Assembly: GCA_017883345.1 (NCBI GenBank)
Contig: JADGNT010000248.1
Coordinates: forward strand, 1 to 7,214
Direction: 5' to 3'
From: Candidatus Solibacter sp.
Lineage (GTDB): Bacteria; Acidobacteriota; Terriglobia; Bryobacterales; Bryobacteraceae
Length of the DNA stretch: 7,214 bases
Part shown: in pieces, positions 1 to 6,128 of the stretch
Numbering within the stretch: the stretch's first letter is position 1
Layout: the number at the start of each line of letters is the position of its first letter
Program-made: the position numbers and the translations under genes
The notes under the pieces: model-generated
What the model was told of the DNA's origin: nothing
The model's database searches: none
The model's input: the letters and a program-made list of their open reading frames with translations, nothing else

Positions 1-1
1 C

Positions 2-1366
2 GGCCCCTTCGATCAGATGGTTGACAGCCATATGACGGCAGGTAACAAATTCTGCGAAGCCCTCGAACGAAACGATGCCGTCGCCCTCCTTGGTATCGGT
101 GCGATTGCTGACACACGGGACGCGGTTGTGGGCGACGCCAACGTATCCATTCCCCGGTTTGCTCACGTCTTGCGATCACTGAAACGCCCGAAAGAGGTCG
201 AGACTCTTCGGAAGATCTACGGACCGACATTTTTCTTGGTTGGAGCACACGCTCCTAGGGCCAAGCGCCTTCAAAACGTTGCAACCAAGATTGCCGAATC
301 GCACTTTAGCAATAAGATTTCGGAACACATCATTGAGGCAGAGAGACTATTAAAGCGGGACGAAGCAGAATCGGGGGATTCCGGTCAGAACGTACGGGAC
401 ACGTTCCCTTTGGCGGACATCATCGTGGACTCGACCCAAGAAACAAGGATGACTGAATCGCTTTCACGATTCGTTGAACTCTTGTTTGGGAATACTTTCC
501 ATACGCCCACAAGAGACGAGCAAGGCATGTTCTGGGCCGGCGGAGCAGCGTTTCGCTCTGCTTCCCTTGCTCGGCAAGTCGGCGCGGCGTTGTGCCGGAG
601 CGATGGGACAGTCATCGGATTAGGAGTCAACGAAGTACCGAAGTTTGGCGGTGGATTATATTGGGATGATGATTCATTTGATGGGCGCGATTTTCGTAGC
701 GGATATGATACCAGCGACAGGATGAGGGAGAACCTGCTTGCGGATATCCTGGACCGCCTACAAAAAAACCAGTGGCTTGCCGAGTCCAAGAAGACCACTC
801 ATGTAACCGAAATGGTCAAGGAGGCGCTGCGGGATGGCAAGGATGGCGAACAGCCGATAATGAAGGGCGCCCAATTCATGAGCACAATCGATTTTGTACG
901 TGCCGTTCACGCCGAAATGGCCGCGATAACCGACGCCGCCAGACACGGTGTTGCAACTGAGGATTGTGTCCTTTACACGACAACATTCCCCTGCCATGAC
1001 TGTGCCAAGCACATCGTCGCAACGGGAATCAAACGCGTTGTTTATCTCGAACCATACGCGAAGAGTCTTGTAGGAGAGCTCTATTCGGATTCGATTGTTA
1101 TTGATGGAGAGGGACAATGCTGTGACAAAGTCCCATTTGAACCTTTTGTCGGCATAGCCCCAAAACGCTACTCGGACCTTTTTGCGCTGGCTGGCCGAAA
1201 CAGAAAGAACAAAGACGGCACCGTCAAAGCATGGCGTCGATCCGGTTCTGTCCCAAATATTCCTGAATACACCGTTGCGAGGATGGCTGCTGAACAAAAA
1301 GAGTTCAAGGATTTCAAAAACGAAATGGAAAAGAAGGGCTTCGTGCCGGAGGAATCGAATAAATGA
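2..1366 (+). CDS. avcD: AvcD-type anti-phage dCTP/dCMP deaminase, 5' end cut by window edge
   Basis: Proteins of this family combine an N-terminal P-loop nucleotide-kinase-like domain with a C-terminal zinc cytidine/deoxycytidylate deaminase domain. They deaminate dCTP/dCMP to dUTP/dUMP in phage-infected cells, depleting a DNA precursor. Numbering from the Met at 17, the deaminase site is intact: HAE at 298-300 (His ligand, catalytic Glu) and PCHDC at 325-329 (two Cys ligands). Before it come DGTVIGLGVNEVPKFGGG (196-213) and a YDTSDRMR segment, which I recognise as typical of this family. The kinase-like half is represented by RSLKRPKEVETLRKIYGPTF (53-72) and FFLVG. No Walker A loop is visible, and the frame stays open upstream of 17 to the window edge (G-P-F-D-Q), so the Met at 17 is probably internal and roughly 60-100 residues are missing. 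Known homologues are held inactive by an upstream RNA (AvcI), which would lie outside this window. The gene is poorer in GC than the right-hand genes, consistent with transfer. The family call is confident; the exact substrate (dCTP or dCMP) is inferred. Confidence 0.9.
   Translation, partial: GPFDQMVDSHMTAGNKFCEALERNDAVALLGIGAIADTRDAVVGDANVSIPRFAHVLRSLKRPKEVETLRKIYGPTFFLVGAHAPRAKRLQNVATKIAESHFSNKISEHIIEAERLLKRDEAESGDSGQNVRDTFPLADIIVDSTQETRMTESLSRFVELLFGNTFHTPTRDEQGMFWAGGAAFRSASLARQVGAALCRSDGTVIGLGVNEVPKFGGGLYWDDDSFDGRDFRSGYDTSDRMRENLLADILDRLQKNQWLAESKKTTHVTEMVKEALRDGKDGEQPIMKGAQFMSTIDFVRAVHAEMAAITDAARHGVATEDCVLYTTTFPCHDCAKHIVATGIKRVVYLEPYAKSLVGELYSDSIVIDGEGQCCDKVPFEPFVGIAPKRYSDLFALAGRNRKNKDGTVKAWRRSGSVPNIPEYTVARMAAEQKEFKDFKNEMEKKGFVPEESNK
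1348..1353 (+). promoter_or_regulatory. Ribosome binding site of the coupled small ORF
   Basis: GGAGGA lies inside the last codons of the deaminase gene, 9 bases before the ATG at 1363. It is a near-perfect Shine-Dalgarno sequence at a good distance. This is the main reason to accept the overlapping 65-codon ORF as a real gene. Confidence 0.7.
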
Positions 1367-1560
1367 GTTTGCGAAAGGATTGGCTCAACCGTCAATTTGT
1401 GAGAGTTGACGCAGACGTGCGAAACTGGCCTATCTCTATGAAAGTAGAAGCTGGTTTTGTGACCAGAGAGCAAGCTGGACAAGGGCTATCGTGTACTTCT
1501 AACGAAAAGGCAGCGGCAGTTGAGATTGCACCTAGAGCGCCAGTTAAGAATGAGGACTAA
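1363..1560 (+). CDS. Small protein of unknown function, translationally coupled to the deaminase
   Basis: This is a 65-residue ORF whose ATG overlaps the deaminase stop codon as ATGA, a classic arrangement for translational coupling. GGAGGA stands 9 bases upstream of the start. The N-terminal half (MSLRKDWLNRQFVRVDADVR, then NWP, then MK and EAGF) is charged and aromatic and could form an amphipathic helix. The C-terminal third is rich in Ala, Pro, Glu and Lys and is probably disordered. There is no signal peptide, membrane segment or metal-binding motif, and only one Cys (44). I do not recognise the family. Its base composition matches the deaminase gene rather than the GC-rich genes to the right, so the two probably arrived together. 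Stoichiometric co-production would suit a partner, modulator or inhibitor of the deaminase, but that is inference from gene order only. Confidence 0.7.
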   Translation: MSLRKDWLNRQFVRVDADVRNWPISMKVEAGFVTREQAGQGLSCTSNEKAAAVEIAPRAPVKNED

Positions 1561-2129
1561 AACGTTCGCGAACCAGACCGAATGTCATCTGGGCCGCAAA
1601 CAGCAACTGGCCGGCGGAACGTCACAGGTGGGATCGCCAGGGCACTGAGACGTCCGGGCGGCTTCTACGGCATAGGCGGTGCGTGTCAGCATGTCACGAT
1701 TCGCCGGATTGCCGTGGGCAGGCTGATTTATCGTTCCTCGCCCTCCGACCGGATTACTCCCCATAACGTGCCAGAGTCCGTAGCGATCCACTTGGCCGCA
1801 TCGCCGACCCGCGGAAGTGAGCTGGGCACCTGAAACTCCCCAGAAACGGCGTTCGAGGAAGTCTGGCCGGATTAAGAATTGGGAAGGCGGCTTGGGTCAG
1901 CCAATAGTGTCGGCGCCGACGGGTGCCCGTGATTGTGGTGCCGTTGCCCGGTTGTGCAGCGGCCAAAGGAAGGGAGTGTCGGGAAGCGCTGCGAGGGGGC
2001 GCATTCGTGGGGTACGCACTATGGTTGGCGGTGATTGGGTTTGGCAACCCCGTGGGAACCCCGCCAGCCCGGACACTCCACGCAAAGCGCGGCGTCGACA
2101 GACCACGAATTGCGCACGGCCGATCCCGC
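1561..2129. other. Gene-free stretch between defence genes and ADOP permease
   Basis: About 570 bases hold no gene I can support. Open frames of 68-150 codons exist on both strands, but they overlap one another, have no convincing ribosome binding site, and read as Arg/Pro/Gly/Cys-rich translations typical of GC-rich non-coding DNA. Composition moves from the lower GC of the deaminase pair to the high GC of the permease in this interval. A perfect 12-base palindrome, GTCGGCGCCGAC, sits at 1909-1920. I see no terminal repeats, transposase fragment, tRNA or T-tracted terminator. It may be decayed DNA at the edge of an acquired segment. Confidence 0.5.
1909..1920. repeat. Perfect 12-bp palindrome GTCGGCGCCGAC
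   Basis: GTCGGCGCCGAC equals its own reverse complement. It lies in the gene-free stretch, beyond the 3' end of the permease gene. A self-complementary 12-mer can occur by chance in GC-rich DNA; no second copy was seen in the window. Confidence 0.4.
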
Positions 2130-2139
2130 TCATTCGTGG
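2103..2139 (-). terminator. Weak stem-loop at the 3' end of the permease gene
   Basis: CCACGAAT (2103-2110) is exactly complementary to ATTCGTGG (2132-2139), giving an 8-bp stem with a 21-base loop that spans the permease stop codon. No T-run follows on the minus strand and one arm lies in the coding end, so a termination role is doubtful. Confidence 0.2.
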
Positions 2140-4604
2140 CGCAGGGCGTTGGTCGGGTCGAGGCGCGCGGCGCGGCGGGCGGGGAGGTAGCAGGCGATGA
2201 GCGCAACCACGGCCAGCAATGCGGTGGTGGCGACGAGGATGGATGGATCGCCGGGCTTCACCTGGGAGAGCAGGGTCGCCAGGATTTTGCCGGCGGCGAA
2301 TGCGCCGGCGATGCCGATGGCGGAACCCACGGCGGTGAGGAGCATGCCCTGGCGCAGCACTTCGGCCAGCACGCGTCCCTGGGTCGCGCCGAGGGACATG
2401 CGGATGCCAATCTCGCGCGTACGCTGCGTCACGGAATAGGAGAGCACGCCATAGATGCCCACCGCGGCCAGCAGCGCCGCCAACCCCGCGAAGGAGCCGA
2501 CCAGCAGGCTCAAGAACTGCTGGCCCTGCGTGTTATCGTCGATCACCTCGTCCATGGTACGGACGGAGAACAGCGGCAGGGCCGGGTTGAGTTTTGCGAC
2601 CACCGCGCGCACGGGAGCCGTCAGGCTGGAGGGCCGCATGGAGGTGCGCAGGACCAGGAAGACCCGCGAACGGGACCGGATCACCTCGTGCGCTTCGGGC
2701 ACGGGGCGATGGGTGATGCCCCACTGGCGAACGTCGCTCACGACGCCGATCACCTGCCGCCACGGGCCGTTCTGGTTGCCGCTGGAAAACATCTGGCCGA
2801 GCGGGTTTTCCGTGGGCCAGAAGTGGCGGGCCATCGTCTCATTGATCACCGAGGGATAGACAATGGCGTTGGTCTGTTCGGCGGACGGCCGCGCGCCGCT
2901 TTCCCAGAACGGGCGCATACGCGCGTCGAGGGCCATGGCCGCCTGGGTATCGGCGGGCGTGAATCCGCGGCCCTGGAGTAAACGCACGCCCATGACGCGG
3001 AAGTAATCGGGAGACACGGAGTGAGTCTCCACCAGCGGGCCGCTCATGCGTTGAAACGGCCTTCCCCGGATGGTGGCGTAGTAGTTGCTGCCGCCTTCGA
3101 GCGGGACGCGGTCGCTGAGGGCGGCGGTTTCCACGCCGGCGATCCGCCGGGCCTGCTCCAGCAGCGACTGCGCGAAATTGAAGCGCTGCTGGTCGGTGGC
3201 ATAGTCGGCCTCGGGAAGCTGGATCGCGGCCGTCCAGACGCCCTCGGCGCGCACGCCGATATCCATGCTGCGCAGGCGCGCGAAATCCTTCAGCAGAAGG
3301 CCGGCGGATACCAGCAGCACCAGGGAGAGCGCGATTTCGCCCGCCACCAGCGCGTTGCTGGTGAAGCGGCGGCGGCGTCCCGGGCTGACCGAACTCCCGG
3401 CGCCGCCCTTCAGCTCCTCGTGCAGATCGGGCCGCGAGGTCTGAAGCGCGGGGAAGATGCCGAACAGCGCGCCGGTCACCAGCGCCACGGCGAACGTGAA
3501 GGCCATCGCCGTGGCATTGAGCTGAATGACGTTGAACTGCGGCACGGCGAAGCTCTTCAGGCTGGCAAACAGGGCGATAATGGCCCAGCCCAAGGCCAGA
3601 CCAAGGGCGCCGCCCATGGCGGATAGCAGCAGGCTTTCGGTGAGCAATTGCCGGACCAGCCGCCACCGGGCCGCACCCAGCGCACCGCGAACCGCCATCT
3701 CCTTTTGACGCGCCACCGCCCGGGAGAGCAGCAGATTCGCCACATTGGCGCAGGCGATGAGCAGCACCAGGCCGACGGCCGAAAGCATCATGAGCAGCGA
3801 GGAGCGCGATTTGCCCGCCAGGTCCTCATGCAGCGAAACCACCGACGCGCCGACCTTGAAGTTGGAATCGGGATATTGCTGTTCCAGGCGAGAGGCGATG
3901 AGCGTCAAATCCGCCTGGGCCTTCTGGAGGGTGGCGCCCGGCTTCAACCGGCCGATTGCCGAGGCCCAGTGGCTACCCCGAGTACCCAGGGATTTGGAAT
4001 CCATGTCCAGCGGGATCCAGAGTTGCGCCCGCGACGGATAGCGGAAGGTGGCCGGCGCCACGCCAATGACGGTGTACTTCTTCGAGTTGAGGGAGAGGGT
4101 CTGCCCGAGGATATGGGGATCGCCGGCGTAATGGCTCTTCCAGAGGCCGTAGCTGAGGATGGCGACCTGGTCTTTGCCGGGCTGGTCCTCGCCCGGCGCA
4201 AAGCAGCGGCCAAGGAGCGGCGTGACGCCGAGCAGAGAGAAGAAGTTGGCCTCGGTGGGGAGGGCGAGGACATGGTCGGGCTCGCCCTTGCCGCTGAGGT
4301 TCATGTCCTGCGGCCAGTTGAACAGCGCCATGTCCTGGAAGGTGCTGTTTTGGGTTTTCCAGTCGAGGAAATCCGGACCGGCGAAGGGATAGGTGCCGGG
4401 CGCCGATTCGGTCTCGTAGAGGCGCAACAACTGTTCGGGGTTATGGTACGGCAAGGGCCGCAGAAGGACGGTTTCGATGATGCTGAAAATGGCGGTGTTG
4501 GCGCCGATTCCGATGGCCAGCGTGGCAGTGGCGACGATGGCGAATCCCGGAGACTTCCACAGGCTTCGCAGAGCGTAACGCAGGTCCTGGAGCAGTGTCT
4601 GCAT
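2130..4604 (-). CDS. ADOP family MacB/FtsX-like ABC transporter permease
   Basis: This 824-residue inner-membrane protein matches the acidobacterial duplicated orphan permeases, in which the MacB-type periplasmic domain plus FtsX domain unit occurs twice. The N-terminal LLQDLRYALRSLWKSPGF motif leads into a membrane segment at about 21-48, followed by the first periplasmic domain (about 50-250). Then come segments at about 268-294, 319-349 and 365-388 (first FtsX domain) and one at 417-438. The second periplasmic domain is at about 440-690, and segments at about 698-722, 752-776 and 787-810 form the second FtsX domain. QRTREIGIRMSLGAT (727-741), RQKEMAVRGALGAAR (299-313) and the C-terminal DPTNALRHE are typical. 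The length is normal and the gene looks intact. The start is supported by AAGG eight bases upstream (4613-4616). No ATPase gene is adjacent, hence 'orphan'; nor is the PadR-type regulator that often accompanies such genes visible. Substrate unknown; export or mechanotransmission is inferred from MacB/FtsX relatives. Confidence 0.95.
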   Translation of the reverse strand: MQTLLQDLRYALRSLWKSPGFAIVATATLAIGIGANTAIFSIIETVLLRPLPYHNPEQLLRLYETESAPGTYPFAGPDFLDWKTQNSTFQDMALFNWPQDMNLSGKGEPDHVLALPTEANFFSLLGVTPLLGRCFAPGEDQPGKDQVAILSYGLWKSHYAGDPHILGQTLSLNSKKYTVIGVAPATFRYPSRAQLWIPLDMDSKSLGTRGSHWASAIGRLKPGATLQKAQADLTLIASRLEQQYPDSNFKVGASVVSLHEDLAGKSRSSLLMMLSAVGLVLLIACANVANLLLSRAVARQKEMAVRGALGAARWRLVRQLLTESLLLSAMGGALGLALGWAIIALFASLKSFAVPQFNVIQLNATAMAFTFAVALVTGALFGIFPALQTSRPDLHEELKGGAGSSVSPGRRRRFTSNALVAGEIALSLVLLVSAGLLLKDFARLRSMDIGVRAEGVWTAAIQLPEADYATDQQRFNFAQSLLEQARRIAGVETAALSDRVPLEGGSNYYATIRGRPFQRMSGPLVETHSVSPDYFRVMGVRLLQGRGFTPADTQAAMALDARMRPFWESGARPSAEQTNAIVYPSVINETMARHFWPTENPLGQMFSSGNQNGPWRQVIGVVSDVRQWGITHRPVPEAHEVIRSRSRVFLVLRTSMRPSSLTAPVRAVVAKLNPALPLFSVRTMDEVIDDNTQGQQFLSLLVGSFAGLAALLAAVGIYGVLSYSVTQRTREIGIRMSLGATQGRVLAEVLRQGMLLTAVGSAIGIAGAFAAGKILATLLSQVKPGDPSILVATTALLAVVALIACYLPARRAARLDPTNALRHE

Positions 4605-4643
4605 AAAATGGGCCTTATTGTCTGGTACGGCGCCCGGAATGAG

Positions 4644-4669
4644 TTAGACGCATTTTCTCCGAAATGGTT
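4644..4669 (-). promoter_or_regulatory. Possible ECF-sigma-type promoter of the ADOP gene
   Basis: Read on the minus strand, AAC (complement of 4667-4669, within CCAAC) is followed after 16 bases by CGTCTAA (complement of 4644-4650). This resembles the AAC -35 core and CGTC/TCTAA -10 core of extracytoplasmic-function sigma factor promoters at their usual spacing. It would place transcription start roughly 30-36 bases before the ATG at 4604, leaving room for the AAGG ribosome binding site. Short motifs of this kind also arise by chance. Confidence 0.3.
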
Positions 4670-4709
4670 GGGGAAGCGGCGGGCGGGGAAGCGACCTCGA
4701 ACATGGGGA

Positions 4710-4787
4710 ACCGGGGACAGACAGGCCTGCCAGCGAATTTCCGGCAAAGAGCGCCGGAAATCCATGTCAGGCTTGTCAGTCCCCGGT
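4710..4787. repeat. 78-base nested palindrome (REP/MITE-like unit or terminator)
   Basis: ACCGGGGACAGACAGGCCTG (4710-4729) pairs with CAGGCTTGTCAGTCCCCGGT (4768-4787) at 18 of 20 positions. Inside it, ATTTCCGGC (4737-4745) pairs perfectly with GCCGGAAAT (4753-4761) around a 7-base loop. The result is one long two-stage hairpin in the 188-base gap between two minus-strand genes, starting five bases after the stop codon of the 185-residue protein gene. The terminal ACCGGGGACAG/CTGTCCCCGGT-like arms resemble those of dispersed palindromic repeats in GC-rich bacteria. There is no T-run, so a simple intrinsic terminator is less likely, although a role in 3'-end protection or termination remains possible. 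Confidence 0.7.
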
Positions 4788-4792
4788 GGCGG

Positions 4793-5350
4793 CTACTTCA
4801 ACAGGACGGCGACGGCGGAGGGGGAGACGTCGAGGCGGTCGATGCGGCAGCCGAGTTCGAAGGGCCGGCCGATGACGGCGTCGGGGTACATGGGGATGAG
4901 GAAATTCTGAATCAGGAAGTCGAGGGTGGGGCCGTCGATGACGAGGCCGGAGATCTCCACACGCTGGATATCGACGGTGGCGCGGCCGGCGGAGGAGCGG
5001 ACGCGGGCGGTGACAGTGACGGGGCGCTCGCCGTCGAGGAGCTTGGACATGAGCCAGCCGGGCTGGCGGCCGGCGGAACGTTCCAACTTGCCGAAATCGA
5101 TGAGCGCGGCGCCAGTGGCGAGGTCGCGGGCGGCGACGCGCAGTTGGGGATTGCGCACGCCGGCGGGCGCTTCCCTGGCGACCCAGGCGTTGAGTTCCGG
5201 GAAGGTGAGGATGACGCGCGCGCCGGAGCGCAGGCGGCCGGCTTCGATGGAGTCGAACTTCTGTTTGGCGGAGGCGTAATCGTTGTATGCGGCGCCGGCG
5301 AGGGTTGCGGCGACAAACAGGATCGAGATGGCCCACAATCGGCGGCTCAC
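4793..5350 (-). CDS. Exported or membrane-anchored protein of unknown function
   Basis: This reads as 185 residues from a GTG at 5348-5350. The N-terminus has two Arg, a hydrophobic run (about 5-21, LWAISILFVAATLAGAA) and then NDYASAKQKF. This fits a signal peptide or a single N-terminal anchor, with the rest outside the cytoplasm. The body is mostly alternating polar/hydrophobic beta-like sequence: ILTFPELNAWV (47-57), RVAARDLATGAALIDFGKL (71-89), VTVTARVRSSAGRATVDIQRVEISG (111-135) and a conserved-looking LIQNFLIPMYPDAVIGRPF (146-164). The FPELNAWV segment followed by repeated strands recalls small lipid-binding-like envelope proteins, but I cannot name a family. The GTG was chosen because it directly precedes the hydrophobic run; there is no Shine-Dalgarno sequence, so the start is uncertain. 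A much longer open frame upstream is antisense to the two plus-strand genes and was not used. Confidence 0.7.
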   Translation of the reverse strand: MSRRLWAISILFVAATLAGAAYNDYASAKQKFDSIEAGRLRSGARVILTFPELNAWVAREAPAGVRNPQLRVAARDLATGAALIDFGKLERSAGRQPGWLMSKLLDGERPVTVTARVRSSAGRATVDIQRVEISGLVIDGPTLDFLIQNFLIPMYPDAVIGRPFELGCRIDRLDVSPSAVAVLLK

Positions 5351-5561
5351 GATGGGTTGGACGCTGGCGGCATGGTAAGGGTTGCCGGGGATAGCGCGAA
5401 AGGACTCACACACTGTGGAAAAGGCCACAACGTGGACGTGGGTGGCGAGCGGGCGCAGGCGGGAGATCCTCGGGTTTGGGTTTAGATCCAAGGAGATAGC
5501 CGGACTTGGGCAGACCGGCGGCAACGGTGGTCGGCTTGCTCGGAGAATTCCGGAGTTTTTT
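5351..5561. other. Divergent intergenic region
   Basis: About 210 bases separate the minus-strand exported-protein gene from the plus-strand operon, so promoters for both should lie here. No consensus -35/-10 pair could be assigned with confidence. A frame open from an ATG at 5382 into the plus-strand gene exists, but its translation has no protein-like character before the Met at 5562. A weak AAC-N17-CGTC element (minus strand, ending close to the GTG at 5350) would imply a leaderless transcript; this is speculative. Confidence 0.5.
5552..5555 (+). promoter_or_regulatory. Ribosome binding site fixing the start at 5562
   Basis: GGAG stands six bases before the ATG at 5562, separated by a run of T. 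Together with the membrane segment that starts right after that Met, it argues against the longer frame beginning at 5382. Confidence 0.65.
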
Positions 5562-6104
5562 ATGCCGATAACTCTTCTTGCTCTGGCAGTGATTCTTTTG
5601 GCCGGGGTGGCGGTGTGGCGGTTGGGCAGCGCCTGGTGGAAGTACCGGGGACAGCGTGTCATCACGTGCCCGGAAACCAAGCGTCCGGCGGGTGTGGTAG
5701 TGGACGCCACGCACGCGGCCGCGACGGTGTTCGGCAAGGCTCCGGAATTGCGGCTCAGCGAGTGTACGCGCTGGCCGGAAAAGGCGGGATGCGGGCAGGA
5801 ATGCTTGAGCGAGGTCCGGGAATCCGGGGCGGATTGCCTGGTGCGCAACATCATCGCCAAATGGTACCGCGACAAGGACTGCGCCGCATGCGGGCAGCCA
5901 ATCGGGGAAATCGACTGGACCGGGAGCCGTCCCGCGCTACTGGTCGCCGATCGGGTAAGTGTGGAGTGGAACCAGATTCCGACCGATAAGTTAGTTGGGA
6001 CGCTGGCGGCCGCGTTGCCGATCTGCTTCACCTGCCACACGGCGAATAAGCTGGTCAAGGAGCACCCTGAACTGGTGACGGACCGGCATCGCGCTGGCCT
6101 TTGA
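5562..6104 (+). CDS. Membrane-anchored cysteine-rich protein of unknown function
   Basis: This is a 180-residue protein. Residues 3-20 (ITLLALAVILLAGVAVWR) form one N-terminal membrane segment. The remainder is soluble and carries nine Cys: 36, 68, 77, 81, 92, 107, 110, 155 and 158. Two CxxC pairs, CAAC (107-110) and CFTC (155-158), could together hold one zinc as a ribbon-like site. CTRWPEKAGCGQEC (68-81) looks like a second, conserved cysteine cluster. CFTCH formally fits a c-type haem motif, but pairing with CAAC makes zinc binding more likely. I associate this layout with uncharacterised acidobacterial proteins, without a named family. The start is set by GGAG six bases upstream. The gene ends 24 bases before the putative metallopeptidase gene, so the two probably form an operon. 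Function is unknown; metal binding is inferred from the cysteine pattern. Confidence 0.85.
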   Translation: MPITLLALAVILLAGVAVWRLGSAWWKYRGQRVITCPETKRPAGVVVDATHAAATVFGKAPELRLSECTRWPEKAGCGQECLSEVRESGADCLVRNIIAKWYRDKDCAACGQPIGEIDWTGSRPALLVADRVSVEWNQIPTDKLVGTLAAALPICFTCHTANKLVKEHPELVTDRHRAGL

Positions 6105-6115
6105 TGTAGCTCTAC

Positions 6116-6120
6116 GAGGT
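6116..6120 (+). promoter_or_regulatory. Ribosome binding site supporting a TTG start
   Basis: GAGGT lies eight bases before the TTG at 6129, and no ATG or GTG in frame fits better at the start of the signal peptide. It therefore decides the non-ATG start of the following gene. Confidence 0.65.
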
Positions 6121-6128
6121 CTTTTACA

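Noticed and set aside
17..19. ATG at 17 as the true start of the deaminase
   Set aside because: The frame is open to the window edge, the sequence around it already aligns with the interior of the kinase-like domain, and the expected P-loop is missing.
1582..1833. 83-codon plus-strand ORF and overlapping 68- and 150-codon minus-strand ORFs
   Set aside because: They overlap each other on opposite strands, have no convincing start signals and show no recognisable motif.
1923..2981. Long plus-strand open frame of 352 codons, and similar plus-strand frames at 3021-3626 and 3648-4910
   Set aside because: They lie antisense to the intact permease gene, and their translations are rich in His, Arg, Gly and Glu without domains. 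They are by-products of its GC-rich codon pattern.
5382..5561. Sixty-residue N-terminal extension of the cysteine-rich protein
   Set aside because: It has no ribosome binding site and a composition typical of non-coding DNA. GGAG and a membrane segment mark the start at 5562.
6024..6038. CFTCH as a c-type haem attachment site
   Set aside because: The motif fits formally, but a matching CAAC pair 45 residues earlier and the absence of other cytochrome features favour a zinc-type site.
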